A DNA stretch of 64,000 nucleotides. It comes from Actinomycetes bacterium. GTDB lineage: Bacteria; Actinomycetota; Actinomycetes; Propionibacteriales; Nocardioidaceae. The notes beneath the pieces are model-generated. The model did no database searches, was not told where the DNA came from, and saw only the letters and a program-made list of their open reading frames with translations. The position numbers and the translations under genes were made by a program. Every line of letters starts with the position of its first letter. The stretch's first letter is position 1. The DNA lies in assembly GCA_023396115.1 (NCBI GenBank), contig JAEWXC010000026.1, positions 1-64,000 on the forward strand. The letters are read 5' to 3'. Shown here piece by piece: positions 9,582 to 18,441 of this stretch.

Positions 9582-9871
9582 CAGGTGGTCTCTCTCTTCC
9601 TGCTCTGGTGCAACTCGTGCTGGGTCCCGTGACTGCTCGTGGTGAGCTCGGGAAGCTGGTGGGGGGTGAGGCCGTACCGCTCGCGCAGCTCGGTCTCGCG
9701 TTCGTGGCTGTGGGTGGCGACCTCGTCGCGGAACATCCGGAACCCGACCGTCAGACCGTTCCACCGGTCCTTGAGACCCTCGGCGGTGAACGTCTCCATC
9801 GCGGCGCGTGCCTTGGTGACCGCGTACACGCCGGCTCCGGCGCCGGCGATGAACCACAGGCTGCGGGGCAT
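9581..9871 (-). CDS. DUF6167-type small membrane-associated protein
   Basis: A 96-aa protein with one N-terminal hydrophobic segment (PRSLWFIAGAGAGVYAVTK, a GxGxG-like helix) followed by a charged tail. Small proteins of this type sit immediately upstream of alaS in many actinobacteria; function is unknown. A strong GAGGAGTG ribosome binding site precedes the ATG at 9871, and the stop overlaps alaS by one base, so it may serve to couple or tune alaS translation. I assign the family from the position and sequence character only. Confidence 0.75.
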   Translation of the reverse strand: MPRSLWFIAGAGAGVYAVTKARAAMETFTAEGLKDRWNGLTVGFRMFRDEVATHSHERETELRERYGLTPHQLPELTTSSHGTQHELHQSRKRETT

Positions 9872-9896
9872 CAGGTCACTCCTCGTCCGGGTCCGT

Positions 9897-10475
9897 TCAT
9901 GCGGCGTCCTCGTCGTCGATCCGGGCGCGTTGGCGGGCGCGGAACTCGCGCAACGCGACCTTGAGCTCGTCCTTGCGTGCCCGGCGCGACCGCTTGACCT
10001 CGCGCTTCATCTCGAAGCGGATCCGGTTGCGGGTGGCCGGGGCCAGCGCGTGCCGCAGGCCGTGGGCCAGGGACGCGGCCTTGACCACGCTCTCGCGGAC
10101 CACCAGGTCGGCGAAGAGGCGGCCGTCGATGCGGGCCCGGGCCGGGTCGAACGCCCCCGGGTCGACGGCGTCGACGGCGTCGACAGGGTCGACTTCGGCC
10201 GGGCGCGGGCCGCCGGTGACCACGACACCGCTGACCGGCACCGGAACCGTGGTGGGCTCCGTCGGCTCGGCCGGCGCGGTCGGTGGGGTGACGGGGCTGG
10301 TCTCCTCGAGCCGGACGATCCGTTCCAGCAGCGCCTGCTGCTCGATGGCGGCGTCGGCCAGGGCGTCGTCAGTGCGTCGGCGTTGACGTCTCAGCACCAG
10401 CCAGCACCCGGCGAGGGCGAGCAGCGCCACGAGCAGGGCTGCCCCTGCCACCGCCGTCCACATCTGCTCGTCCAC
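9897..10475 (-). CDS. hypothetical single-pass membrane protein with charged C terminus
   Basis: A 192-aa protein: N-terminal membrane helix (TAVAGAALLVALLALAGCW) followed by RRQRRR, a short predicted coiled segment, a Pro/Thr-rich linker with DAVDAVDP repeats, and a very basic C-terminal helix (KREVKRSRRARKDELK). I do not recognise a domain; it occupies the slot where actinobacteria often carry a DUF948-like gene between rarA and alaS. The GTG at 10475 is supported by a TAGGGT box 8 nt upstream (leaderless placement); an ATG at 10463 is the alternative. Confidence 0.65.
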   Translation of the reverse strand: MDEQMWTAVAGAALLVALLALAGCWLVLRRQRRRTDDALADAAIEQQALLERIVRLEETSPVTPPTAPAEPTEPTTVPVPVSGVVVTGGPRPAEVDPVDAVDAVDPGAFDPARARIDGRLFADLVVRESVVKAASLAHGLRHALAPATRNRIRFEMKREVKRSRRARKDELKVALREFRARQRARIDDEDAA

Positions 10476-10483
10476 AAGCCGGA

Positions 10484-10489
10484 ACCCTA
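10484..10489 (-). promoter_or_regulatory. candidate -10 box, leaderless start
   Basis: TAGGGT on the minus strand ends 8 nt before the GTG at 10475, so transcription would begin at or next to the start codon. No clear -35 was seen. Confidence 0.4.
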
Positions 10490-10539
10490 CCTGTCCCTAC
10501 GTCGCGGTGCCCGACCGGCGAGCGGCGACCGTCGGGGAC

Positions 10540-11901
10540 TCAGGTCCGGCCCGTCCCGCGGACCAGCGCACGCAGCCGGGACCACCGCTCCTTGACCCCG
10601 GCCTCGGCGCCCAGCGCGGTGGGACGGTAGTAGGTGGCCTCGGCCACCGCCTCGGGCGCGTAGACCTGCTCGGCGATCCCGAACGGCTCGTCGTGCGGGT
10701 AGGTGTAGCTGGTGCCGTGCCCCAGGTCCTTGGCCCCGCGGTAGTGGGCGTCGCGCAGGTGCGGCGGCACCGGCCCGATCTTGCCGGCACGCACGTCGGC
10801 CTGGGCCTCGTAGATGGCGACGTAGACGGCGTTGGACTTCGGCGCCAGGGCCAGGGCCACGGTCGCCTGGGCGAGGTTGAGCCGCGCCTCGGGCATCCCG
10901 ATCAGCTGCACCGCCTGGGCGGCGGCGACCGCGGTGGTCAGGGCGGTCGGGTCGGCCAGGCCGATGTCCTCGCTGGCCGAGATCACCAGTCGTCGGGCGA
11001 TGAAGCGTGGGTCCTCGCCGGCCTCCACCATCCGGGCCAGGTAGTGCAGGGCGGCGTCGGCGTCGGAGCCGCGGATCGACTTGATGAAGGCGCTGACCAC
11101 GTCGTAGTGCTGGTCGCCCTGCCGGTCGTAACGCACCGCTGCGGTATCGACGGCGGTCTCGGCGGTGGCCAGGTCGATCACGTTGCGCCCGGTGCTGGTC
11201 GCGGCGCCCGCCGCGGCCTCCAGGTAGGTCAGGGAGCGTCGGGCGTCTCCCCCGGCCAGCCGGACCAGGTGCTCGCGGGCCTCCGGCTCCAGCTCCACCT
11301 CCCCGGCCAGTCCCCGCTCGTCGGCCAGGGCCTGGTCGATCACCGCGCCGATGTCGTCGTCGTCCAGCGACTCCAGGGTGAGCAGCAGGGAGCGGGACAG
11401 CAGCGGCGAGATCACCGAGAAGAAGGGGTTCTCGGTGGTGGCGGCGATCAGGGTGACCCAGCGGTTCTCCACCCCGGGCAGCAGCGCGTCCTGCTGGGCC
11501 TTGGAGAACCGGTGCACCTCGTCGACGAAGAGCACCGTCTCCCGCCCGGTGCGGGCCAGCACGTCCCGGGCGCCCTGGATCGCGGCGCGGACCTCCTTGA
11601 CGCCGGCCGCGACTGCGGAGACCTCCACGAACCGGCGGTTGGTCTGGCCCGAGACGATCGAGGCGATCGTGGTCTTCCCGGTCCCGGGCGGCCCCCACAG
11701 CAGCAGCGACATCGGCTGGTCGCCCTCGACCAGCCGGCGCAGCGGCGACCCCTCGGCCCGCAGCTGGGCCTGACCGACCAGCTCGTCCAGCGTGCGCGGT
11801 CGCATCCGCACCGCCAGCGGTGCCGACGAGTGCCCCGTGGCAGCCAACGAGCCGGCACCCGTGGGTGCCGGCTCGTCCGGTACGTCGAAGAGTCCCTCCA
11901 C
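10540..11901 (-). CDS. rarA: replication-associated recombination protein A (AAA+ ATPase)
   Basis: RarA/MgsA acts at stalled replication forks. The 453-aa protein has Walker [10 protein letters not shown] (about 70-78), Walker [11 protein letters not shown], sensor [10 protein letters not shown], and the C-terminal tetramerisation region with the family signatures [19 protein letters not shown] and [10 protein letters not shown]. The N terminus EGLFDVPDE resembles mycobacterial RarA, supporting the GTG at 11901; a TAGGCT box 6 nt upstream implies a leaderless mRNA. A perfect 14-bp hairpin lies inside codons 9-18. The gene follows oppF on the same strand but has its own promoter. Confidence 0.94.
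   Translation of the reverse strand: MEGLFDVPDEPAPTGAGSLAATGHSSAPLAVRMRPRTLDELVGQAQLRAEGSPLRRLVEGDQPMSLLLWGPPGTGKTTIASIVSGQTNRRFVEVSAVAAGVKEVRAAIQGARDVLARTGRETVLFVDEVHRFSKAQQDALLPGVENRWVTLIAATTENPFFSVISPLLSRSLLLTLESLDDDDIGAVIDQALADERGLAGEVELEPEAREHLVRLAGGDARRSLTYLEAAAGAATSTGRNVIDLATAETAVDTAAVRYDRQGDQHYDVVSAFIKSIRGSDADAALHYLARMVEAGEDPRFIARRLVISASEDIGLADPTALTTAVAAAQAVQLIGMPEARLNLAQATVALALAPKSNAVYVAIYEAQADVRAGKIGPVPPHLRDAHYRGAKDLGHGTSYTYPHDEPFGIAEQVYAPEAVAEATYYRPTALGAEAGVKERWSRLRALVRGTGRT
11847..11876 (-). repeat. perfect hairpin inside the rarA 5' coding region
   Basis: Arms acgagccggcaccc (11847-11860) and gggtgccggctcgt (11863-11876) form a 14-bp perfect stem with a 2-nt spacer, encoding the [10 protein letters not shown] part of RarA. 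It looks like a factor-independent terminator and would act on read-through from the opp genes or on rarA itself. Confidence 0.7.
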
Positions 11902-11907
11902 GCCCCC

Positions 11908-11913
11908 AGCCTA
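11908..11913 (-). promoter_or_regulatory. candidate -10 box for rarA, leaderless
   Basis: TAGGCT on the minus strand, separated by exactly 6 nt from the GTG start of rarA at 11901. Confidence 0.5.
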
Positions 11914-11951
11914 GGCCGTGGGGGCCCGGCTGGCCGGTGCGGGACCGGGCC

Positions 11952-13322
11952 TCAGGCCCCGGCCATCCGACCCGCGTTCACGTCGAACCAGGTGTCGGCG
12001 TAGCCGGCGTGCTCCAGTGCCCCGGTGCTCGGCGACTGCCCGGGTACCGCAGCGCCGGTGTTGTCGACGCCCAGCAGCGGCGCGGTGACCGGCTCCTGCG
12101 GGGCGTGGCCCAGCTCGGCCGGGAAGTGGCAGGCCACCTTGTGCCGGGCACCGATCTGCAGCAGCGGCGGCTCGACCTTGGCGCAGATGTCCTTCGCGAT
12201 CGGGCAGCGGGTCCGGAACCGGCACCCCGACGGCGGGTTGATCGGGCTGGGCACGTCGCCCTCGAGCCGGATCCGCTCGCGACGTCCACCGGTCTGGGCC
12301 TGCTTGACGTCCGGGACGGCCGAGAGCAGCGCCTGGGTGTAGGGGTGGTGCGGGCGACCGTAGAGGGTGTCCCGGTCCGCGATCTCCACGATCTTGCCGA
12401 GGTACATGACCGCGATCTCCGGGCAGAAGTGCCGGACCACCGCGAGGTCGTGGGCGATGAACAGGAACGCGATCCCGAACTCCTTCTGGAGGTCCTGGAG
12501 CAGGTTGATCACCTGCGCCTGGATCGAGACGTCCAGCGCCGAGACCGGCTCGTCGGCCACCAGCAACTTGGGGTTCAGGGTCAGCGCCCGGGCGATGCCG
12601 ATGCGCTGGCGCTGACCGCCGGAGAACTCGTTGGGGTACCGGTTGTAGTGCTCCGGGTTGAGGCCCACGACCTCGAGCAGCTCCTGGACCCGGCTCAGCA
12701 CCTTGTTCTTCGGCACCACGCCGTGCACCTGCAGCGGCGCCCCGATGATCGCGCCGACCGTGTGCCGCGGGTTCAGCGAGGTGTAGGGGTCCTGGAAGAT
12801 CATCTGCACGTCACGGCGCAGCGGCTTCATCTGGCCCTGGCTGAGGTTCGCGATGTCGCGGCCCTCGAACTTGATCGACCCCGAGGTGGGCTTGTAGAGC
12901 CGGGTGATCAGCCGACCGGTGGTCGACTTGCCGCAGCCGGACTCACCGACCAGGCCCAGCGAGCCGCCCTTGGGCACCTGGAACGAGATCCCGTCGACCG
13001 CCTGCACGTGGGCCACGGTGCGGCGGACCACGCCGCCGCCCTTGACCGGGAAGTACATCCGCAGGTTCTCGACCTCGAGGACCGGCTCGGCGTCCGGGTC
13101 CAGGACCGACGCCTGGTGCCCGTGCTCGACGGCCGCGGCGAAGTCACCGGTGTGGCTGATCTCGTGGTCGTCGACCACGTCGTGGGCCGCGGTCACCCCG
13201 GGGGCGGTGTCGACCGGCAGGTCGTCGTGCAGCTGGGTCGCCTCGAGGTCCACCTTGTTCTCGGCGGCGTCGGCGGCGGCCATCTCGTCGGGCGTCTCGG
13301 GGACGCGCGGGTCGCGGCTCAT
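11952..13322 (-). CDS. oppF: oligopeptide ABC transporter ATP-binding protein (OppF-like)
   Basis: One of two cytosolic ATPases of a peptide importer. The 456-aa protein has an unusual, acidic N-terminal extension of about 80 residues before the ABC core (VLEVENLRMYFPVKGG), Walker A GESGCGKST at about 126-134, signature FSGGQRQRIGIARAL, Walker B LLVADEPVSALD, and the C-terminal oligopeptide/dipeptide domain with the Cys pattern CRFRTRCPIAKDIC. A further 45-residue tail follows. It is 100 or more residues longer than typical OppF. The ATG at 13322 overlaps the oppD stop (ATGA). Confidence 0.92.
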   Translation of the reverse strand: MSRDPRVPETPDEMAAADAAENKVDLEATQLHDDLPVDTAPGVTAAHDVVDDHEISHTGDFAAAVEHGHQASVLDPDAEPVLEVENLRMYFPVKGGGVVRRTVAHVQAVDGISFQVPKGGSLGLVGESGCGKSTTGRLITRLYKPTSGSIKFEGRDIANLSQGQMKPLRRDVQMIFQDPYTSLNPRHTVGAIIGAPLQVHGVVPKNKVLSRVQELLEVVGLNPEHYNRYPNEFSGGQRQRIGIARALTLNPKLLVADEPVSALDVSIQAQVINLLQDLQKEFGIAFLFIAHDLAVVRHFCPEIAVMYLGKIVEIADRDTLYGRPHHPYTQALLSAVPDVKQAQTGGRRERIRLEGDVPSPINPPSGCRFRTRCPIAKDICAKVEPPLLQIGARHKVACHFPAELGHAPQEPVTAPLLGVDNTGAAVPGQSPSTGALEHAGYADTWFDVNAGRMAGA

Positions 13323-14395
13323 CGGTTCTCCTCCGCCAGTTCAGGGGCGATCACGGGGAGCACTTCGCTCTCGTAGATCGCGCGCGGGTCGGGCAGGTGG
13401 CAGCGCTTCTGGTGCTCGGTGCCACCACCGGCCGGGGTGAGCTCGGGCAGCTCGGCCGAGCAGAGCCCACCGGGGACCTTGCCCGCGTGCGTGCAGCGGG
13501 GGTGGAAGGCACAACCCGACGGCGGGCTGAGCAGGCTCGGCGGGTTCCCCGGGATCGGGATCAGCCGGGCGTCGGTGTCGGAGGAGACGTCGGGGATCGA
13601 GGAGAGCAGGCCCCACGTGTACGGCATCGCCGGCGCGGTGAGGATCTCCTTGACCGTGCCGTACTCGACGGCCCGACCGGCGTACATGACCAGCACGTCG
13701 TCGGCCATCTCGGCGATCACGCCCAGGTCGTGGGTGATCATGATGACCGCGGAGTTGAACTCCCGCTGCAGGTCCTGGAGCAGGTCCAGGATCTGGGCCT
13801 GGACGGTCACGTCCAGCGCGGTGGTCGGCTCGTCGGCGATCAGCAGCTTGGGGTCGTTGATCAGACCCATCGCGATCATCGCCCGCTGCCGCATGCCGCC
13901 GGAGAACTGGTGCGGGTAGTCGTCGACGCGACGGTCGGGCTGCGGGATCCCGACCCGGTCGAGCATCTCGATCGCACGCTTGCGGGCGTCACGCTTGGAG
14001 GCCTTGTCGTGGTGCACCAGGTACGCCTCGGCGAGCTGGTCCCCGACCTTGTGGAAGGGGTGCAGCGCCGCGAGAGCGTCCTGGAAGATCATCGACATGG
14101 TGTTGCCGCGCATCTTGCGCATCCGCGGCTCCGAGAGACCCACCACCTCGGTGCCGTCGACCCGGATCGACCCGGTGATCCGTGCGGTCTTGTCGTGCAG
14201 ACCCAGCACGGCCATCGACGAGACCGACTTGCCGGACCCGGACTCCCCCACGATGCCGAGGGTCTTGCCCATCTCGACGCTGTAGCTGAGGCCCTTGACG
14301 GCGGTGACGAGCCCGTCCTCGGTGGGGAACGAGACCGTGAGGTCCTCGACCGCCAGGATCGGGTCGCCGGTGGACGGGTGCTGTGCGGTGCTCAC
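13319..14395 (-). CDS. oppD: oligopeptide ABC transporter ATP-binding protein (OppD-like)
   Basis: Partner ATPase of oppF. The 358-aa protein has Walker A GESGSGKS, signature FSGGMRQRAMIAMGL, Walker B LLIADEPTTALD, HDLGVIAEMADDVLVMYAGR, and the C-terminal OppD domain with CAFHPRCTHAGKVPGGLC. The GTG at 14395 shares four bases with the oppB stop. Normal length for the family. The tight oppB-oppD-oppF overlaps imply one coupled unit. Confidence 0.94.
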   Translation of the reverse strand: MSTAQHPSTGDPILAVEDLTVSFPTEDGLVTAVKGLSYSVEMGKTLGIVGESGSGKSVSSMAVLGLHDKTARITGSIRVDGTEVVGLSEPRMRKMRGNTMSMIFQDALAALHPFHKVGDQLAEAYLVHHDKASKRDARKRAIEMLDRVGIPQPDRRVDDYPHQFSGGMRQRAMIAMGLINDPKLLIADEPTTALDVTVQAQILDLLQDLQREFNSAVIMITHDLGVIAEMADDVLVMYAGRAVEYGTVKEILTAPAMPYTWGLLSSIPDVSSDTDARLIPIPGNPPSLLSPPSGCAFHPRCTHAGKVPGGLCSAELPELTPAGGGTEHQKRCHLPDPRAIYESEVLPVIAPELAEENR

Positions 14396-15399
14396 GAAAG
14401 CCTCACCCTCGGGTCGAGGACGCTGTAGATGACGTCGACGACCAGGTTGCAGATGATCAGGACGACGGCGCTGAACAGGGCGGTGGCCATGACCACCGGC
14501 AGGTCCATGCCGCGCACGGCCTGCAGGCTCCACCAGCCGATGCCCTGGATCCCGAAGATCCGCTCGGTGAAGATGGTGCCCGCCAGCAGCGTGCCGAAGT
14601 CGATACCGAAGATGGTGACCACCGGGACCAGGGCGGCGCGCAGACCGTGCTTGTAGACGACGGTGCGCGGCGGCAGACCCTTGGCCTTGGCGGTCCGGAT
14701 GTAGTCCTCCTGGAGGGCCTCCACCATCGCGCCACGGGTGAACCTCGTGTACTGGGTGCAGCCGAAGATGCCCAGGGCCACCCAGGCCAGGAACATCCCG
14801 GAGAACCACTTCCACGGACTCTCGGTGATCGGGAAGTAGCCGGTGTCGCTGAACAGGGGGATCTCCCACGTCACGGTGAGGAAGAGCCACGCCAGCAGCG
14901 CGAACAGGTAGTAGGGCACCGAGCTGATCACCAGGAAGCTGGAGACCAGGGCCTTGTCGGCCAGGGTGCCGCGCCGCCGGGCTGCGGCGACGCCGATGGG
15001 GATGCCGAGCAGCAGGTAGAGGAACGCTCCCCCGATGGCGACGGAGAACGTCGCGGGGAGCCGGTCCACCAGCTCGGAGGTGACCGGGGTCTTGGAACGG
15101 TACGAGTAGTTCAGGCAGGGCGCGTCGCACTGGTACGTGGACGCCGCGATGGTGATCTCGCGGCCCACGAAGACGCCCTTGACGAACTTGCCGTACTCGC
15201 TGAGCAGCGGGTTGTCGTAGCCGAGGGTCTTCTCGTAGACGGCCAGTCGCGCCGGGGAGCACCTGTTCGAGGTCTCCCGGTCGCAGATGGGCTGGGCAGG
15301 GCTCGAGGGGCCCTTCCAGAACAGGACGAAGATGGCCAGGGAGACGAGGAAGAGGACCAGGACTCCCGAGAACACCCGCTTGACGATGTACGCGAACAT
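14392..15399 (-). CDS. oppB: oligopeptide ABC transporter permease (OppB-like)
   Basis: A membrane permease of the DppB/OppB type (335 aa): N-terminal helix FAYIVKRVFSGVLVLFLVSL, a large external loop with several Cys residues, then the core with the EAA-type loop EALQEDYIRTAKAKGLPPR and helices to the conserved C terminus DVIYSVLDPRVRL. I choose ATG at 15399 because GGAGAAG lies 6 nt before it; a GTG at 15426 is in frame but is buried in the stem of a 17-bp hairpin. It is the first gene after two strong hairpins that separate it from oppA. Confidence 0.92.
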   Translation of the reverse strand: MFAYIVKRVFSGVLVLFLVSLAIFVLFWKGPSSPAQPICDRETSNRCSPARLAVYEKTLGYDNPLLSEYGKFVKGVFVGREITIAASTYQCDAPCLNYSYRSKTPVTSELVDRLPATFSVAIGGAFLYLLLGIPIGVAAARRRGTLADKALVSSFLVISSVPYYLFALLAWLFLTVTWEIPLFSDTGYFPITESPWKWFSGMFLAWVALGIFGCTQYTRFTRGAMVEALQEDYIRTAKAKGLPPRTVVYKHGLRAALVPVVTIFGIDFGTLLAGTIFTERIFGIQGIGWWSLQAVRGMDLPVVMATALFSAVVLIICNLVVDVIYSVLDPRVRLS

Positions 15400-15423
15400 C
15401 AGCTTCTCCGGTCGGTGCTGGCT

Positions 15424-15462
15424 CACGTCCGGTGGGGGCCTCGTGGGCCCCCACCGGACGTG
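15424..15462 (-). terminator. strong hairpin between oppA and oppB
   Basis: A perfect 17-bp stem (15424-15440 with 15446-15462, 5-nt loop tcgtg). With the second hairpin next to it, it should stop or attenuate transcription leaving oppA, lowering oppBDF expression relative to the binding protein. Confidence 0.8.
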
Positions 15463-15488
15463 TTGCCGTGCTGGTTGGGGACGTGTCC

Positions 15489-15518
15489 CCCTGTGCCCGC
15501 CCGGGGGCGGGCACAGGG
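15489..15518 (-). terminator. second hairpin between oppA and oppB
   Basis: A perfect 13-bp stem, arms ccctgtgcccgcc (15489-15501) and ggcgggcacaggg (15506-15518) with a 4-nt loop, starting 32 nt past the oppA stop codon. Probable 3'-end stabiliser or terminator of oppC-oppA mRNA. Confidence 0.8.
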
Positions 15519-15549
15519 AGCAGGTGTCAGCCGGTCACCCGGCGTGACG

Positions 15550-17304
15550 TCACTGCATCACGAACAGGTCCTTGTAGTTCGGCGCACCCATGGAACCGTC
15601 ACCGGTCGGGTTGCCGATCTTCTCGCCGAAGACGAACAGGTCGTTGCGGAACGCCGTCGGGATCATCGGGAAGTAGTCCGTCTGGATCTCCTCGTCCAGC
15701 GCGCCCCAGGCGTCAGCCTGCTCCTCGAGCGGCATGGTCAGGATCTCGTTCATCTTCTCGTCGATGGCCGGCTCGCTGAACAGCGAGGTGTTGTAGACGG
15801 CCTTGGACTTGAGCAGCGCGGTGATGAACGTCAGGCCAGACGGCCAGTCAGCACACCAGTTGACGCCACGCAGGTTCAGCGACTTGTTGATCTTGTTGTC
15901 GGGGTCCAGCCAGGTGTTGTACGGGCTGTCCGAGACGGGGGTCGCCTTGACCTTGAAGCCAGCGGCCTCGAAGCCCTTGGTGATCTGCTTCTGCGAGGCA
16001 ACGGCCAGCGGGTCGGCCTCGTAGTAGATCATGCTGATCTCGTAGTTCTCCTCGCCGGCGTCCTTGAGGAGCTGCTTGGCCTTCTCCGGGTTGTAGGTGA
16101 TCTGCTCACCGTCGACCTGGTAGTCCTTCTTGCCCGCCATGCCGGGAGGCATGATCGAGTTGGCCGGGACACGGGTCACGCCGGGCACCTCGCCCGAGGC
16201 GAACCAGGCGTCCTGGTACGGGTAGGCGTAGGCCAGGGCCTTGCGGACGTTGATGTCGGTGATCTTGGTGTAGTCAGGCGACAGGAACGACACGCACTGG
16301 GCGGTCTGCTGCACGAGGCGGTCGCCGAGCTTCTCGGAGGCCTCCTGGTACTTGTCCGAACCCAGGGCCGCGGACAGCGAGGTCTGGCTGTCGGTGTTGC
16401 CCGAGAGCATGATCTGGTCGACCTGCGACTGCTCGGCGTTGAACTTGAAGATCCACTTGTCCACGTACTGGTGGCGCGAGGCGTCGGTGGCCGGGTCCCA
16501 CTGGTCGTTGCGGACCAGGGTCAGCTCCTCGTTCGGCTTCCAGTTCTCGATCTTGTAGGGACCGTTGGAGAGCGGCTGCTGGCCGTAGTTCGGCGGGTTG
16601 GAGGCCTTGCCCAGCGGGGCCGGGCCCATCGCCATGAAGGAGCCCCAGTAGTCCATGTCCGGGAAGGGCGACTTCATCTTGATGGTGATGTCGTTGCCGT
16701 CGACGGTGATGCCGTCGTAGGCCTTGCCCTTGTCGGTGTAGGGACCCTTGTAGTCCCCGCCGTCCTTGAAGTAGTGGACCGAGTACTCGGTACCGGGACC
16801 GGCCGGGAACGCCTCGGCGTCCAGCGAGCGCTGGATGCCCCAGGCGACCTCCTCGGCGGTGACGGGCTTGCCGTCCTCCCACTTGGCGCCCTCACGGATG
16901 GTGAAGGTCCACTCCGTGAAGTCGTCGTTCGCGGTGCCGAGGTCGGTGGCGAGGTCGGGAACGAGCACCGGCTGGCCGGTCTCGTCACGCTTGAACTGCG
17001 TGAGCGAGCGGTGGGTCAGCGACTGCTGGATCGAGTTGCCGGTGACGGACCAGCCGTCGGTCGGGTCCAGCGAGTCCGGGCCCGGGTCACCGGGCAGGTA
17101 GACCGTGACGGTCCCACCCTCGGTCGCGCCTTCGACATCCTTCGCCGGGCCCTGGGCGGTGGCGTCCTTCGTGCCACCTTCCTGCTCCCCGAACTTACGG
17201 TCGCTACCGGAGTCCTTGCCCGGCTCGTCCCCGGAGCCACCACAGGCGGCGAGGGTGAGGAGGGCGGCACCGGCGACGAGCGCGAGCGGCTTGTTGCGCT
17301 TCAT
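15550..17304 (-). CDS. oppA: oligopeptide ABC transporter substrate-binding lipoprotein
   Basis: Extracellular peptide-capture protein of SBP family 5 (584 aa). It has a lipoprotein signal peptide MKRNKPLALVAGAALLTLAAC with lipobox LAAC (lipidated C21), a Gly/Ser/Asp-rich linker, then the SBP_5 core: SLTHRSLTQF, WTFTIREGAKWEDGKPVTA, and VNWCADWPSGLTFI. The ATG at 17304 is set by the signal peptide. It lies after oppC and is followed by two hairpins, fitting the need for much more binding protein than permease. Confidence 0.94.
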   Translation of the reverse strand: MKRNKPLALVAGAALLTLAACGGSGDEPGKDSGSDRKFGEQEGGTKDATAQGPAKDVEGATEGGTVTVYLPGDPGPDSLDPTDGWSVTGNSIQQSLTHRSLTQFKRDETGQPVLVPDLATDLGTANDDFTEWTFTIREGAKWEDGKPVTAEEVAWGIQRSLDAEAFPAGPGTEYSVHYFKDGGDYKGPYTDKGKAYDGITVDGNDITIKMKSPFPDMDYWGSFMAMGPAPLGKASNPPNYGQQPLSNGPYKIENWKPNEELTLVRNDQWDPATDASRHQYVDKWIFKFNAEQSQVDQIMLSGNTDSQTSLSAALGSDKYQEASEKLGDRLVQQTAQCVSFLSPDYTKITDINVRKALAYAYPYQDAWFASGEVPGVTRVPANSIMPPGMAGKKDYQVDGEQITYNPEKAKQLLKDAGEENYEISMIYYEADPLAVASQKQITKGFEAAGFKVKATPVSDSPYNTWLDPDNKINKSLNLRGVNWCADWPSGLTFITALLKSKAVYNTSLFSEPAIDEKMNEILTMPLEEQADAWGALDEEIQTDYFPMIPTAFRNDLFVFGEKIGNPTGDGSMGAPNYKDLFVMQ

Positions 17305-17390
17305 GCTGTCCAGCCTTTCTTCTCTGTGTTCGTGTCCCGGCGAGAGCGAGGACGACGTCTTGGGGTGCTGAATCTCCGCGGTCGGAGCCG

Positions 17391-18404
17391 TCAGCGGCGG
17401 GTCTTCGGGTCGAGGGCGTCGCGCAGCGCGTCACCGAGCAGGTTCAGGGCGACCACCAGCAGCACGATCCCGAGCAGCGGGGCCCACAGGTACAGCGGGT
17501 AGGACTCGAAGTAGGGCTGGGCGCGCTCGATGGTGCGGCCCCACGACGGGGACCCGCTGACACCGATACCCAGGTAGGCCAGACCGGCCTCGAGGGTGAC
17601 GAACGCGGGCAGCATCAGCGAGATCGCGACGATCAGCGGGGCGGCCAGGTTGGGCAGCAGCTCCTTGACCAGGATCCGACGGGTCGGCATGCCGAGCACC
17701 CGCGCGGCCTGGACGAACTCGCGCTCACGCAGGCTGAGCACCTCGCCACGCACCAGACGGGCCACGCTCATCCACCCGAAGAACGCGAGCACACCGATCA
17801 GCACCACGAACTGGATGGTGTTGTAGTTGTCGCTGAGCGAGAACCGCTGGTTGATGATCGGCTGGACGGTCAGGGCGGCCAGCAGGAACGGGATCGTCAG
17901 GAACAGGTCGATGACGAAGCTGAGCATCTTGTCGACCACGCCGCCCATGAAGCCGGCCACCAGGCCGACCACGACGCCGAGGAACGAGGCCACCACGGTG
18001 GAGACGAACGCGATGGTCAGCGAGGTCCGGGCGCCGTAGACCCAGTAGGCCAGGTTGTCGTCACCGGTCTTGGGGGCGATGCCCAGCGGGTGGTTCGGGT
18101 CGAAGCCGTGCACCGGGGGCCCGGTGACGGGCCAGCCGGTGGTGAAGTCGAGCATCTGGCTGGCGAACTGGGTCTCGGGGCTGACCCCGAAGGCCGCACA
18201 GATCGGGCCGGCCAGGATCGCGACCAGCGCGAAGAAGAGGATCACGACCATGCAGATCACGGCGATCGGGTCGCGGAACAAGCGCCGCATGGCGATGCGC
18301 ATCGGCGACTTGCCGGCGATCTCCTTGCCGGTGGACGAGTTCGGGTCAACCGTGGTCTCGTCACTCAGGCCCTGAGTCTCGGGCCCTGTCGTCGTTGCCG
18401 ACAT
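17391..18404 (-). CDS. oppC: oligopeptide ABC transporter permease (OppC-like)
   Basis: Second permease of the importer (337 aa), DppC/OppC type. It has a cytosolic N-terminal tail of about 45 residues, a first helix (IAVICMVVILFFALVAILAG), a periplasmic loop with the typical HPLGIAPKTGDDN, then the transport core with the EAA loop EFVQAARVLGMPTRRILVKELLPN and end motif DALRDALDPKTR. GGGGAGCAG precedes the ATG at 18404. It is the first gene of the cluster; having oppC before oppA and apart from oppB is unusual. Confidence 0.94.
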   Translation of the reverse strand: MSATTTGPETQGLSDETTVDPNSSTGKEIAGKSPMRIAMRRLFRDPIAVICMVVILFFALVAILAGPICAAFGVSPETQFASQMLDFTTGWPVTGPPVHGFDPNHPLGIAPKTGDDNLAYWVYGARTSLTIAFVSTVVASFLGVVVGLVAGFMGGVVDKMLSFVIDLFLTIPFLLAALTVQPIINQRFSLSDNYNTIQFVVLIGVLAFFGWMSVARLVRGEVLSLREREFVQAARVLGMPTRRILVKELLPNLAAPLIVAISLMLPAFVTLEAGLAYLGIGVSGSPSWGRTIERAQPYFESYPLYLWAPLLGIVLLVVALNLLGDALRDALDPKTRR

Positions 18405-18441
18405 CTGCTCCCCATCCGGTGAAGGAAACGTTCCACTCGAA

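Noticed and set aside
6384..9632. 1082-codon plus-strand ORF opposite mltG, ruvX and alaS
   Set aside because: It lies antisense to well-recognised genes; long antisense frames are expected when third codon positions are almost all G or C. Its translation has no recognisable domain.
14383..17502. 1039-codon plus-strand ORF opposite oppB and oppA
   Set aside because: Shadow of the opp genes; amino-acid composition is the reverse-complement pattern, with no motif.
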